A DNA stretch of 64,000 nucleotides from Aliibacillus thermotolerans (GCF_027853235.1 NZ_WKJG01000039.1:1-64000), one strand, 5' to 3'; shown: positions 7,890 to 20,016, counted from the first letter of the stretch. The notes: generated by a model from the letters alone, not told the origin. A program made the numbers and translations.

Positions 7890-9674
7890 ATGAACAATAC
7901 AATGGAAATGGGAGTAAAAGGTGCTGGCTTTTTAGTAGGGGAAGTTCAAGCAGACCAAGTATTTACACCGGAAGACTTTACTGAAGAACATGAAATGATT
8001 GCTAAAACGACAGAAGATTTTGTTCTTGGGGAAGTCGTACCTGTGAAAGAAAATATTGAAAATCATGAATTTGATATTTCCGTAAAACTATTAAAGCAGG
8101 CAGGGGAATTAGGATTACTTGGTGCGGACGTACCGGAAAAATATGGTGGATTAGGTCTTGACAAAATTAGTTCATCTTTAATTACGGAAAAATTTGCGCG
8201 GGCGGGAGCTTTTTCTTTAAGTCACGGGGCACACGTGGGGATTGGTTCTCTTCCCATCGTCTTTTTCGGAAATGAAGAACAGAAGAAAAAATATCTCCCA
8301 GCCCTTGCGACAGGTGAAAAAATTGCGGCTTATGCATTAACAGAACCGAGCTCTGGCTCCGATGCCTTAGGTGCCAAAACAACAGCGGTGCTAAACGAAG
8401 AAGGGACCCATTATATTTTAAACGGGGAAAAACAATGGATTACAAACTCTGGTTTTGCTGATGTGTTCGTTGTATATGCAAAAGTGAATGGGGAACATTT
8501 TTCCGCTTTTATCGTAGAACGAGAGTTTGAAGGTGTATCTACCGGACCGGAAGAAAAGAAAATGGGGATTAAAGGTTCCTCTACTCGCACACTTTTATTG
8601 GACAACGTGAAAGTTCCGAAAGAAAATGTCCTCGGTGAAGTGGGGCGAGGGCATGTCATCGCTTTTAATATTTTGAATATCGGTCGCTATAAGTTAGGCA
8701 TCGGTTGTGTCGGTGCAGCTAAGCGTGCGTTGCAATTAGCAGCGGAATACGCCAATGAACGAAAACAATTTAACGTTCCTATCGCTTCATTTCGCGCGAT
8801 TCAAGAAAAAATCGGCACGATGGCGACAGAACTCTATGCTCAGGAAAGCGCTCTTTATAGAACCGGTGGTCTGTTTGAAGAGAACATGAGCAAACTAACG
8901 GCGGAAGAACAAGAAAACGGTGGAAAAGTAGCTGCTGCTATCGCTGAGTATGCCGTGGAATGCTCGTTAAACAAGTTTGCTGCTTCTGAAATGCTTGACT
9001 ATGTGGCGGATGAAGCGGTGCAAATTTACGGTGGATATGGCTTCATGAGTGAGTATGAAGTAGAGACCATTTACCGTGATTCTCGTATTAACCGAATTTT
9101 TGAAGGAACGAACGAAATTAACCGACTCCTTGTACCAGGAACAATTTTGAAGAAGGCATTGAAAGGAGAGCTACCGCTATTACAAAAGGCGCAAAGCCTT
9201 CAAGAAGAACTCATGATGATGATGCCGGAAGAACCTGGGGACGCACCGTTAGAACAAGAAAAATATTTGCTTCACAATATGAAAAAAGTGTTTTTAATGG
9301 TAGCAGGAACGGGAGCACAAAAATACGAAACAGCCCTTGAAAAAGAACAAGAGTTATTACTTAAAGTTGCGGATATTGTAAGCGATATTTACTCGATAGA
9401 ATCGGCAATCCTACGTACTGAAAAAGCAATCAACAAAAATGGAACAGAAAAAGAAGCCTTAAAATTAAAATATACCGCAGTGTTTACCGAAGAAGCGGTA
9501 AATCGGATTGAACAAACTGCAAAAGAGTCACTCATTCATATGGAAGAAGGAGATACCCTTCGTACTATGCTTTCAATGTTACGGAAGTTGACTCGCCATA
9601 ACCCAATCGATGTGATTGCATTAAAACGTGAGATTGCAAAAGAAGTGTTAAAAGAACAAAAATATGTCGTGTAA
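7890..9674 (+). CDS. fadE: Acyl-CoA dehydrogenase
   Basis: A 594-residue FAD-dependent acyl-CoA dehydrogenase like B. subtilis FadE (YusJ). The core (about residues 35-410) shows YALTEPSSGSDA in the FAD/substrate region, and the catalytic base is expected in IYGGYGFMSEYEVETIYRD, near residue 390; a long C-terminal extension of about 190 residues is usual for this subfamily. It oxidises acyl-CoA to trans-2-enoyl-CoA and passes electrons to ETF, which is not encoded here. Three ATGs stand in a row (7884, 7887, 7890); I prefer 7890 because GGAGGG ends at 7883. A hairpin follows at 9764. Confidence 0.93.
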   Translation: MNNTMEMGVKGAGFLVGEVQADQVFTPEDFTEEHEMIAKTTEDFVLGEVVPVKENIENHEFDISVKLLKQAGELGLLGADVPEKYGGLGLDKISSSLITEKFARAGAFSLSHGAHVGIGSLPIVFFGNEEQKKKYLPALATGEKIAAYALTEPSSGSDALGAKTTAVLNEEGTHYILNGEKQWITNSGFADVFVVYAKVNGEHFSAFIVEREFEGVSTGPEEKKMGIKGSSTRTLLLDNVKVPKENVLGEVGRGHVIAFNILNIGRYKLGIGCVGAAKRALQLAAEYANERKQFNVPIASFRAIQEKIGTMATELYAQESALYRTGGLFEENMSKLTAEEQENGGKVAAAIAEYAVECSLNKFAASEMLDYVADEAVQIYGGYGFMSEYEVETIYRDSRINRIFEGTNEINRLLVPGTILKKALKGELPLLQKAQSLQEELMMMMPEEPGDAPLEQEKYLLHNMKKVFLMVAGTGAQKYETALEKEQELLLKVADIVSDIYSIESAILRTEKAINKNGTEKEALKLKYTAVFTEEAVNRIEQTAKESLIHMEEGDTLRTMLSMLRKLTRHNPIDVIALKREIAKEVLKEQKYVV

Positions 9675-9763
9675 TTTTCGTTGTCCAATTTAGGGTGCAT
9701 TGAGCACTCTAAAATAAAAATATATCACCTTTCTTTTCAGGCATTCTTCTCTCTGAAACGTAT

Positions 9764-9800
9764 GGAAAGAAGCTCCGTGATAAAAACGGGGCTTCTTTCC
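9764..9800 (+). terminator. Hairpin after the fad operon
   Basis: GGAAAGAAGCTCCG and CGGGGCTTCTTTCC form a 14-bp stem with one wobble and a 9-base loop. There is no strong T run after it, so it may terminate weakly or protect the fad mRNA 3' end. Confidence 0.55.
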
Positions 9801-9965
9801 GTGTTCACTTTGGGAGCATACATGAGTGTTTCAGAATGGTGTAGTAGTCTGTCCGTAGTGGGAAAGAACGCGCTTATCGCCTAAAACCCCTCACGTCCTT
9901 CACCTGCGATTACTCGGTGCAAAAGAGTCATTAAAGTATCTCCAAGTAGCTTTTGTGTAAGTCAG

Positions 9966-10006
9966 AACGAGGTAGAAGTTAAAGAGCGACTTCTAGCCTC
10001 GTTTTT
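9966..10006 (+). terminator. Terminator-like hairpin, shared with another locus
   Basis: CGAGGTAGAAGT (9968-9979) pairs with ACTTCTAGCCTCG (9989-10001) with a bulge, followed by TTTTT. The inner stem and its loop AAAGAGCG recur at 43284-43310. The rest of 9801-10080 has no credible gene. Confidence 0.55.
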
Positions 10007-10107
10007 CCACCGCCTTCGTGCTTGACCAGTTGTATCCGCCTTTCAATGATTTAAAAAAAATGACATAATAGGTAGGAGATTATATATAGAAAGGAGAATA
10101 TATACGC

Positions 10108-10467
10108 ATGGCGCTTACTTATTATGGATACAACCGATGTGGTACATGTCGAAAAGCGAAAAAGTGGCTTGATGAAAACGGTATCACTTATGATGAGTAT
10201 GACATTACGAAACAACCCCCAAGTCGAGAAGAGCTAGAGGAGCTTTATAAAAAAAGTGGCTTAGAAATAAAAAAGTTTTTTAATACGAGTGGGAAAAAAT
10301 ATCGGGAACTTGGACTGAAAGATAAAGTGAAATCTGCTGATGAAGAAGAGCTCCTTGATATTCTTGCTTCGGATGGGATGTTGTTGAAGCGTCCAATTGT
10401 GACGGATGGGGAAAAGGTGACCGTTGGGTTTAAGGAGGATGTTTTTGAGGAAGTATGGAAGCAGTAA
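10108..10467 (+). CDS. yusI: ArsC/Spx-family thioredoxin-fold protein
   Basis: A 119-residue protein of the ArsC/Spx superfamily, full length, with the redox-type motif CGTC near residue 11 (YGYNRCGTCRKA) and the family C-terminal pattern LLKRPIV. By sequence and position (before gcvH, after fadE) it matches B. subtilis YusI. Members resemble arsenate reductase, but this branch lacks demonstrated arsenate activity as far as I know; a thiol-redox or regulatory role is equally possible. It has a good binding site (AAAGGAG) and sits 18 bases before gcvH, so the two are probably co-transcribed. Confidence 0.85.
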   Translation: MALTYYGYNRCGTCRKAKKWLDENGITYDEYDITKQPPSREELEELYKKSGLEIKKFFNTSGKKYRELGLKDKVKSADEEELLDILASDGMLLKRPIVTDGEKVTVGFKEDVFEEVWKQ

Positions 10468-10485
10468 TTATAATGGAGGAGGATC

Positions 10486-10872
10486 ATGATGAACTTACCG
10501 CAAGAATTGAAGTATTCAGATGAACACGTATGGGTAAAAGAAGAAGGAGATCATATCCGTGTTGGAATTACTGATTTTGCCCAATCGGAACTAGGAGATA
10601 TAGTTTTTGTAGAGCTTCCAGAAGAAGGAGATGAAGTGGAAGCGGACGAGCCTTTTGGAAGTGTCGAATCCGTAAAGACAGTTTCTGAATTATATGCACC
10701 AGTGAGTGGAAAAGTGGTTGAAATTAATGAAGAACTAGACGATTCACCGGAGTTTGTCAATGAATCTCCTTATGATAAAGCGTGGATGATCGTTATCGAA
10801 CCTTCTAATAAAGGAGAGCTCAATGAATTAATGTCTGCAGCGGAATATGAAGAAATGGTGAGCGAAGATTAA
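10486..10872 (+). CDS. gcvH: Glycine cleavage system H protein (lipoyl carrier)
   Basis: A 128-residue H protein. The lipoylated lysine is visible in [19 protein letters not shown], near residue 65. In the glycine cleavage system it carries the aminomethyl group; in Bacillus it is also the entry point from which octanoyl groups are passed to other lipoyl domains. Two ATGs follow GGAGGAGG, at 10486 and 10489; either fits. The T, P and L proteins are not in the window. LipA, which converts octanoyl to lipoyl groups, is encoded at 30504. A terminator follows immediately. Confidence 0.95.
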   Translation: MMNLPQELKYSDEHVWVKEEGDHIRVGITDFAQSELGDIVFVELPEEGDEVEADEPFGSVESVKTVSELYAPVSGKVVEINEELDDSPEFVNESPYDKAWMIVIEPSNKGELNELMSAAEYEEMVSED

Positions 10873-10885
10873 CCGTATTCTCTAT

Positions 10886-10927
10886 CCCTAAAAGGCGACG
10901 AACGTCTCGTCTTTTAGGGTTCTTTTT
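10886..10927 (+). terminator. Terminator of yusI-gcvH
   Basis: CCCTAAAAG...GACG...CGTC...TTTTAGGG followed by TTCTTTTTG forms a standard intrinsic terminator directly after gcvH. Confidence 0.85.
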
Positions 10928-11085
10928 GTGCAAAAGAAGTCGAAATTAATCGATATATAAGAGGTAGGGAAGAAATGGTCCTTTTCCTCCTCTTTAATGC
11001 TTTGTATAATAGCAAGATAGGTAGTTTGTGTCTGATGTGAGAAAAGTGATGATCACAAAAAGCATTTTTCTCGTCTTGACGGGTT

Positions 11086-11283
11086 TTAGAATGGTTGCGT
11101 ACCATCGTTCGCGGTCATCATCCTTACGTAGCGTTTCTCCATGTTGTGTTTTTTCACAAGTCCTTCATCCCATTGTTTTATCTTGTCTGAGGCTTTCTTC
11201 GTGTTGATGCGGAGGATGTCAAACATGCTCGAGTACTTTCTAAATGTCTCCCTTGAACTTTCACCTTTTTCTAAAACTATTTG
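11086..11283 (-). pseudogene. Coding-like fragment, family not recognised
   Basis: Between two stop codons the minus strand reads 65 codons with protein-like composition (for example DILRINTKKASDK and KKHNMEKRYVRMMTANDGT). The only ATG is internal and has no ribosome binding site. It looks like the C-terminal remnant of a lost gene in the otherwise gene-free stretch between gcvH and metN. I do not recognise the family. Confidence 0.3.
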
Positions 11284-11417
11284 CTATCTAGGAGAAAATA
11301 GATAGAATAGTATCATGATGCGTAGGAACTATTGACAAATTCAAAAACTATTCAATTAGCGAGAAACATTGTTTTCTGATAAGATTTATATGATATAATC
11401 CAAATGAGGGATTGCAG

Positions 11418-12443
11418 ATGATACATTTACAACAACTATCAAAGATTTTCCGCACGAAAAAAGACGAGATTACTGCGGTAGATAATGTTGATCTTTCCAT
11501 TCGCGAAGGAGAAATTTTTGGCATTATCGGTTACAGTGGTGCGGGTAAAAGTACATTAATTCGCTTGCTTAACATGTTAGAGCGTCCGACAATAGGAGAA
11601 GTCATCGTTGCAGGAAAAGAAATGTCTACGCTTCGAGGAAAACCGTTACGAGAAGCGAGACAAAATATAGGAATGGTTTTTCAACATTTTAATTTGCTCT
11701 GGTCTCGAACCGTCTTTGAAAATATTTCTTTTCCATTAGAAATTGCTCGTGTTCCCAAAGCGGAACGGACGAAAAGAGTGAATGAATTAATGGAGCTTGT
11801 CGGTTTGAGTGAACGAGCAAACGCTTATCCTTCTGAATTAAGTGGGGGACAAAAACAGCGAGTGGGTATTGCACGCGCGCTAGCAAATGATCCAAAAGTG
11901 CTCTTGTGTGACGAAGCGACATCCGCCCTTGATCCAAAGACAACGGACTCTATTTTAGATTTGCTTGTAGATATTAATCAAAAATTTGGTTTAACCATTG
12001 TGTTGATCACCCACGAAATGTACGTGATTCGTAAAATTTGTCACCGAGTCGCTGTTATGGAAGATGGGAAAATTGTGGAGCAGGGGGACGTTCTAGACGT
12101 TTTTCGCCAGCCGAAAAAACAAATTACAAAAGAGTTCGTCAAACAAATGGCTGAGCAAGAAGAAACGTTAGATACCGTTGTCCCGCTTTTAAAAGACCAT
12201 CCATCCGGGCCTATTGTTAAGTTAATGTTTTTAGGAGAAGGAGCAGAAGAACCTGTTATTACCCATCTGATTCGTCAGTGTGGTGTTAGTGTGAACATTT
12301 TACAAGGGAAAATATCTCGCACGAAAGATGGTAGTTATGGCACCTTATTTGTTCAACTGCAAGGAAATACCTCCCACATTGAACAAGCATTGGCGTTTTT
12401 AAGAGAGAACAACGTAGAAGCGGAGGTGCTCACCGATGTTTAA
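11418..12443 (+). CDS. metN: Methionine ABC transporter, ATP-binding protein
   Basis: A 341-residue ABC ATPase. Walker A (GYSGAGKST, about residue 38), the signature LSGGQKQRVGIARAL (about 138) and Walker B with DEATSALDP are intact. The last 80 residues form the NIL domain typical of MetN, which senses methionine and inhibits transport. The ATG at 11418 follows GAGGG. It overlaps metP by 8 bases. TGATATAAT at 11391-11399 is a good extended -10 box but lies so close that the leader would be only about a dozen bases. No S-box riboswitch is seen upstream, unlike B. subtilis. Confidence 0.95.
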   Translation: MIHLQQLSKIFRTKKDEITAVDNVDLSIREGEIFGIIGYSGAGKSTLIRLLNMLERPTIGEVIVAGKEMSTLRGKPLREARQNIGMVFQHFNLLWSRTVFENISFPLEIARVPKAERTKRVNELMELVGLSERANAYPSELSGGQKQRVGIARALANDPKVLLCDEATSALDPKTTDSILDLLVDINQKFGLTIVLITHEMYVIRKICHRVAVMEDGKIVEQGDVLDVFRQPKKQITKEFVKQMAEQEETLDTVVPLLKDHPSGPIVKLMFLGEGAEEPVITHLIRQCGVSVNILQGKISRTKDGSYGTLFVQLQGNTSHIEQALAFLRENNVEAEVLTDV

Positions 12444-13104
12444 ACAGCTCCTCCCAAATGTCAATTGGAGTAATATGTGGGAAGCAACAGTCGAAACCAT
12501 TTACATGAGCTTCATTGCCGTTGTCATCACTTTTATACTCGGAATTTTCTTAGGGTTAGTTTTATATTTAACAGATAAGGATAACCTTTGGGAAAATAGA
12601 ATGATTCATGCGATTACAGCAGCTTTTGTAAACATCTTTCGTTCTATTCCTTTTATCATTTTAATTATTTTACTTATTCCATTTACAACGTTTTTAGTTG
12701 GCACGATGCTAGGTCCAAGTGCAGCTTTACCAGCGCTTGTCATCGGAGCTGCCCCTTTTTACGCGCGCATGGTCGAAATCGGTCTGCGGGAAGTGGATAA
12801 AGGGGTTATTGAAGCAGCGCAGTCGATGGGAGCGAATCAATGGCAAATTATTTTTAAAGTGCTTCTCCCGGAGTCTATGCCTGCCCTTGTTTCCGGGATT
12901 ACGGTCACTTCCATTGCGTTAGTTAGTTACACTGCAATGGCAGGAGTCATCGGCGCTGGAGGATTAGGGGATCTTGCTTTTCGAGAAGGATATCAGCGCA
13001 ACAATCCGGATGTTACTTTTGTAGCTACCATTGCCATTCTTATTATTGTATTTATTTTGCAATGGATTGGCGATTTTATTACTCATAAAACAGATAAAAG
13101 ATAG
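12436..13104 (+). CDS. metP: Methionine ABC transporter, permease
   Basis: A 222-residue inner-membrane permease with about five membrane segments and the conserved EAA loop (EAAQSMGANQWQIIFKVLLPESMP, shown here in two parts: residues about 119-132 and the following helix). It forms the channel with MetN and receives methionine from MetQ. Full length for the MetI/MetP family. The start overlaps the end of metN, so the two are translationally coupled, and metQ follows after 16 bases. Confidence 0.94.
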   Translation: MFKQLLPNVNWSNMWEATVETIYMSFIAVVITFILGIFLGLVLYLTDKDNLWENRMIHAITAAFVNIFRSIPFIILIILLIPFTTFLVGTMLGPSAALPALVIGAAPFYARMVEIGLREVDKGVIEAAQSMGANQWQIIFKVLLPESMPALVSGITVTSIALVSYTAMAGVIGAGGLGDLAFREGYQRNNPDVTFVATIAILIIVFILQWIGDFITHKTDKR

Positions 13105-13120
13105 GAAGGGGTAAGTACCA

Positions 13121-14005
13121 ATGAAAAAGTGGTTATCATTACTATTTGTCACTGTGCTGTTATTTGTTTTAGCAGCTTGTGGTGGCGGGGAAGAACAGCC
13201 GACAGAAGAAGAAACAGAAGCACCAGCGGAGGAAGAGACAGAGGAAAGTGCAACAGAGAATGGAGAGTTAGAGACGTTAGTAGTTGGAGCGTCGAATGTC
13301 CCTCACGCTGAAATTTTGGAATTTGCCACTGATTTGTTAGAAGAGCGAGGAATTGAATTAGAGATTGTCACGTTTAATGACTATGTATTGCCGAACCAAG
13401 CTTTAGCAGAAGGAGAAATTGACGCAAACTATTTTCAACATATTCCTTATTTAGAAGGCCAAATTGAGGAACATGGTTACGACTTTGTGAATGCTGGCGG
13501 TGTACATATTGAACCGATCGGAGTATATTCACAAGAATATGAAAGCTTAGAGGAATTACCGAATGGTGCAGAAATTTTAATGAGTAGTTCTGTAGCTGAT
13601 CATGGAAGAATATTAATGATGCTGGAACAAGAAGGTCTCATTACATTGAGTGACGAAGTAGACGGAGTCGAAGCGACCGTGGACGATATTGTAGAGAATC
13701 CGAAAAACCTACAATTCTCCGCAAACATTGAACCGGCAATGCTTCCACAAGCTTTTCAAAACGGGGAAGGCGATGCGGTGTTAATTAACTCAAACTACGC
13801 TATTGACCACGGTCTCAATCCGTTTACTGATGCCATTGCAATAGAAGATGGAGAAGATAATCCGTATGTCAATATCATTGCCGTACGAAGCGAAGATGAA
13901 AACAATGAAGAGATTCAAACATTGTTAGAAGTGTTACGCTCTGAAGAAGTTCAAACATTTATCGAAGAAACGTATAACGGAGCAGTGGTGCCTGTATCAG
14001 AATAA
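13121..14005 (+). CDS. metQ: Methionine-binding lipoprotein
   Basis: A 294-residue substrate-binding lipoprotein of the NLPA family. A short signal peptide ends in the lipobox LAAC (Cys20), followed by an acidic, glutamate-rich linker of about 30 residues that would extend it from the membrane. The NLPA fold begins at TLVVGASNVPHAEILEF. It delivers methionine to MetNP. The strongly acidic composition fits a protein exposed to saline surroundings, though this is only suggestive. A weak hairpin follows. Confidence 0.94.
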   Translation: MKKWLSLLFVTVLLFVLAACGGGEEQPTEEETEAPAEEETEESATENGELETLVVGASNVPHAEILEFATDLLEERGIELEIVTFNDYVLPNQALAEGEIDANYFQHIPYLEGQIEEHGYDFVNAGGVHIEPIGVYSQEYESLEELPNGAEILMSSSVADHGRILMMLEQEGLITLSDEVDGVEATVDDIVENPKNLQFSANIEPAMLPQAFQNGEGDAVLINSNYAIDHGLNPFTDAIAIEDGEDNPYVNIIAVRSEDENNEEIQTLLEVLRSEEVQTFIEETYNGAVVPVSE

Positions 14006-14010
14006 GGAAA

Positions 14011-14046
14011 GGGAAGGAGGTGTCTCATGCATGGCATCTCCTTTTC
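14011..14046 (+). terminator. Hairpin after metQ
   Basis: Bases 14011-14022 pair with 14035-14046 in a 12-bp stem with several G-T pairs. There is no long T run. The hairpin also holds GGAGG and an ATG, opening a 43-codon frame (14027-14158) I do not consider a gene. Confidence 0.4.
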
Positions 14047-14248
14047 CATGTCATCAACTTTTTCAGCAAAAATGTATAAAAAAAGAAAAAAACTACATAT
14101 TACAAAGGAAAGATTCCCTCGATCGGCAAGTCGCCTCTTGCTACTTCTTCTCAAATAACACAGCCTATTTGAAATTGTTAGATTGATTTCAGTTTTCATT
14201 TGCAGAAAAATTTGTTACACTAACGATAGTAAATTGAAAGAACAAAAT

Positions 14249-14297
14249 GGGGAGTGTTTCCCGGAAGAGTAGACTTTTGGGAATGCTCCCTTTTATA
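14249..14297 (+). terminator. Terminator with no gene upstream
   Basis: GGGAGTGTTTCCC and GGGAATGCTCCC form a stem followed by TTTTATATTTT. About 200 bases separate it from the metQ hairpin without a gene, so it either ends read-through from metQ or a short untranslated RNA. Confidence 0.6.
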
Positions 14298-14370
14298 TTT
14301 TGGCAGTTTCCACTATTATGATAGGAGAAACCTATTGGCTAAATTGTTCCCGCGCATCTCATGTGTTCTC

Positions 14371-14399
14371 TTGAAGTTTATTTGAATTTGTTATAAAAT
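14371..14399 (+). promoter_or_regulatory. Candidate sigma-A promoter of the suf operon
   Basis: TTGAAG (14371-14376), 17 bases, then TAAAAT (14394-14399). It lies 80 bases before sufC, downstream of the orphan terminator. Confidence 0.5.
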
Positions 14400-14478
14400 A
14401 ATAATGAGAATAGATTGAGAATGAAAAAATAAGGGTGTCTACGTCATCCTTTAATTATAAACAATGGAGGTATATCAT

Positions 14479-15273
14479 ATGGCAACACCAACTTTAAAAA
14501 TAGAAAATCTTCATGTAGAAGTGGAAGGTACTGAAATTATTAAAGATTTTAATCTGGAAATTAAAGGTGGAGAAATCCACGCAATTATGGGTCCGAACGG
14601 TACAGGCAAATCAACCCTTGCCTCCGCGATTATGGGACACCCTAAATATACCGTGACACAAGGAAAAGTGCTGTTAGACGGAGAAAACATTCTCGATATG
14701 GACGTAGATGAACGGGCAAAAGCAGGATTGTTTCTTGGAATGCAATATCCAAGTGAAATTAGCGGAGTAACAAACTCTGATTTCTTGCGTTCTGCCATCA
14801 ATACAAAACGTGGTGAAGGAAACGAGATTTCCTTAATGAAATTTATTCGAAAAATGGACGAGAAAATGGAACAGCTAGAAATGGATCCATCTTTTGCGCA
14901 ACGTTATTTAAACGAAGGATTTTCCGGCGGGGAAAAGAAACGAAATGAAATTTTACAGTTGTTGATGTTAGAACCTAAGTTCGCTATATTAGATGAAATT
15001 GACTCTGGTCTTGATATCGACGCTTTAAAGGTTGTAGCAAACGGTGTGAATAGCATGAGAAACCCTGAATTTGGCTGTTTGATTATTACACACTATCAAC
15101 GTCTTCTCAACTATATTACACCGGATCAAGTACACGTGATTATGCAAGGCCGCATCGTAAAATCCGGTGGTGCTGAACTGGCGGAACGTTTAGAAAACGA
15201 AGGTTATGATTGGATTAAAGAAGAACTAGGAATTGAAAACGAAAAAGTTGGCGAACAAGAGCAAGAAGCGTAA
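14479..15273 (+). CDS. sufC: SUF Fe-S assembly ATPase
   Basis: A 264-residue ABC-type ATPase that drives the SufBCD scaffold assembling iron-sulfur clusters in the cytoplasm. Walker A is MGPNGTGKST (about residue 37), the signature is FSGGEKKRNEIL, and Walker B is FAILDEIDSGLD. The start is the ATG at 14479 after GGAGG; a frame from 14464 would include the binding site itself. First of sufC-sufD-sufS-sufU-sufB, the B. subtilis order. Confidence 0.96.
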   Translation: MATPTLKIENLHVEVEGTEIIKDFNLEIKGGEIHAIMGPNGTGKSTLASAIMGHPKYTVTQGKVLLDGENILDMDVDERAKAGLFLGMQYPSEISGVTNSDFLRSAINTKRGEGNEISLMKFIRKMDEKMEQLEMDPSFAQRYLNEGFSGGEKKRNEILQLLMLEPKFAILDEIDSGLDIDALKVVANGVNSMRNPEFGCLIITHYQRLLNYITPDQVHVIMQGRIVKSGGAELAERLENEGYDWIKEELGIENEKVGEQEQEA

Positions 15274-15288
15274 AAACGGGAGGTATAG

Positions 15289-18255
<2,967 letters not shown>

Positions 18256-18273
18256 GAAAGAGACATTGGGGAG

Positions 18274-18329
18274 AGCTGTCTCATAGAGATGTCAGCGGAA
18301 GGTGCGATGAACGTCATCATGAGACAGCT
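18274..18329 (+). promoter_or_regulatory. Hairpin between sufU and sufB
   Basis: AGCTGTCTCAT (18274-18284) and ATGAGACAGCT (18319-18329) form a perfect 11-bp stem around a 34-base loop. No T run follows, so it looks more like an mRNA processing or stability element than a terminator. Confidence 0.5.
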
Positions 18330-18394
18330 ATTATAACGAAGAGGGATTGTCACAATCGGCAATTCACTCGATTTTCCTAAAGGAGGTCATTCAC

Positions 18395-19792
18395 ATGGCT
18401 AAACAATTGCCAGAAATAGGAGAATATCAGTACGGTTTTAGAGATAAAGACGTATCAATTTTTCGTTCGAAAAAAGGTTTGACGGAAGAAATTGTACGAG
18501 AAATCTCAGAAATGAAAGAAGAACCACAATGGATGCTTGATTTCCGGTTAAAGTCTTTGGAAATTTTTTATAAAAAACCGATGCCTCAATGGGGTGGCGA
18601 TTTAACAGGACTCCATTTTGATGATATCACCTATTATGTCAAACCTTCTGAACGCTCAGAGAGATCTTGGGATGAAGTGCCGGAAGAAATTAAAAACACG
18701 TTTGACAAGTTAGGAATTCCAGAAGCAGAGCAAAAATATCTTGCAGGTGTATCTGCACAATACGAATCAGAAGTGGTCTACCACAATATGCAAGAGGACT
18801 TGGAGAAACAAGGAATTATTTTTAAAGATACAGATTCCGCTCTAAAAGAAAACGAAGATCTTTTTAGAAAATATTTTGCAACCGTCGTTCCTCCGTCTGA
18901 TAACAAGTTTGCAGCCCTTAACTCTGCGGTCTGGTCAGGTGGCTCTTTCATCTATGTTCCAAAAGGAGTAAAGACAGATACACCACTTCAAGCGTATTTC
19001 CGAATTAACTCGGAAAACATGGGACAGTTTGAACGGACATTAATTATCGCGGATGAAGATAGCTCGGTGCACTACGTAGAAGGTTGTACCGCACCAATTT
19101 ATTCCACCGATTCACTTCACAGCGCAGTCGTTGAAATCATCGTGAAGAAAAACGCATACTGCCGTTATACGACCATCCAAAACTGGGCACCAAACGTATA
19201 TAACTTAGTGACAAAACGTGCGGTAGCTGATGAGGGTGCAACGATGGAATGGATTGACGGAAATATTGGATCGAAAGTGACGATGAAATATCCGGCAGTA
19301 ATTATGCGTGGAGAAGGGGCAAAAGGAACCGTGCTTTCCATTGCGATTGCAGGAAAAGGTCAACACCAAGACTCCGGTGCAAAAATGATGCACTTAGCCC
19401 CTAACTGTTCTTCCACCATTGTCTCGAAATCAATTTCTAAACACGGTGGGAAAGTAACGTACCGGGGAATTGCTCACTTCGGTCGGAAATCGTCTGGATC
19501 GAAGGCGAACATTGAGTGTGATACACTCATACTCGATAATAAATCCACGTCAGACACCATTCCATATAACGAAATCTTAAACAACAACATTACTCTCGAA
19601 CACGAAGCTTCTGTATCGAAAGTATCTGAAGAGCAGCTCTTCTATTTGATGAGCCGCGGTATTTCCGAAGAAGAAGCAACAGAAATGATCGTTATGGGCT
19701 TTATCGAGCCATTTACGAAAGAATTGCCGATGGAATATGCGGTTGAAATGAACCGTCTCATTCGATTCGAAATGGAAGGCTCTATCGGTTAA
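18395..19792 (+). CDS. sufB: SUF scaffold subunit SufB
   Basis: A 465-residue protein, the same length as B. subtilis SufB. It forms the Fe-S scaffold with SufC and SufD. The C-terminal [20 protein letters not shown] holds the conserved glutamate and histidine region used for cluster assembly. The ATG at 18395 follows AAAGGAGG; an upstream frame from 18347 lacks a binding site. It is separated from sufU by 139 bases with a hairpin. A strong terminator ends the operon. Confidence 0.96.
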   Translation: MAKQLPEIGEYQYGFRDKDVSIFRSKKGLTEEIVREISEMKEEPQWMLDFRLKSLEIFYKKPMPQWGGDLTGLHFDDITYYVKPSERSERSWDEVPEEIKNTFDKLGIPEAEQKYLAGVSAQYESEVVYHNMQEDLEKQGIIFKDTDSALKENEDLFRKYFATVVPPSDNKFAALNSAVWSGGSFIYVPKGVKTDTPLQAYFRINSENMGQFERTLIIADEDSSVHYVEGCTAPIYSTDSLHSAVVEIIVKKNAYCRYTTIQNWAPNVYNLVTKRAVADEGATMEWIDGNIGSKVTMKYPAVIMRGEGAKGTVLSIAIAGKGQHQDSGAKMMHLAPNCSSTIVSKSISKHGGKVTYRGIAHFGRKSSGSKANIECDTLILDNKSTSDTIPYNEILNNNITLEHEASVSKVSEEQLFYLMSRGISEEEATEMIVMGFIEPFTKELPMEYAVEMNRLIRFEMEGSIG

Positions 19793-19799
19793 TATTTAT

Positions 19800-19836
19800 C
19801 AAAAAAACCTGTCACATTGGATGTGGCAGGTTTTTT
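19800..19836 (+). terminator. Terminator of the suf operon
   Basis: AAAACCTGTCACA and TGTGGCAGGTTTT with a 5-base loop and TTTTTT, an intrinsic terminator just after sufB. Confidence 0.9.
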
Positions 19837-19897
19837 ATGGTTTGTACGTCATATTTTTATGGTTTGTACGTCATATTTTTATGGTTTGTACGTCATA
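19832..19897. repeat. Three exact 22-bp tandem repeats
   Basis: TTTTTATGGTTTGTACGTCATA occurs three times head to tail without a mismatch, directly after and overlapping the sufB terminator's T run. Confidence 0.95.
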
Positions 19898-20016
19898 TCA
19901 TGAAGCATATCTGTTTATTGTGGGGTGGAGACTACTTCACACAAGATGAGGTGTGAAAAGGAAAAGATAGGCGCATTTGTCGAGATGCTTATAGTGAAGC
20001 GAGGTGAGAATGAAAA

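Noticed and set aside
9681-9884. A 67-codon frame after fadE
   Set aside because: It runs through the fad hairpin, has no ribosome binding site and shows no family features.
14027-14158. A 43-codon frame after metQ with GGAGG upstream
   Set aside because: The binding site and start codon are part of the metQ hairpin, and the peptide (ending in a run of leucines) has no recognisable character.
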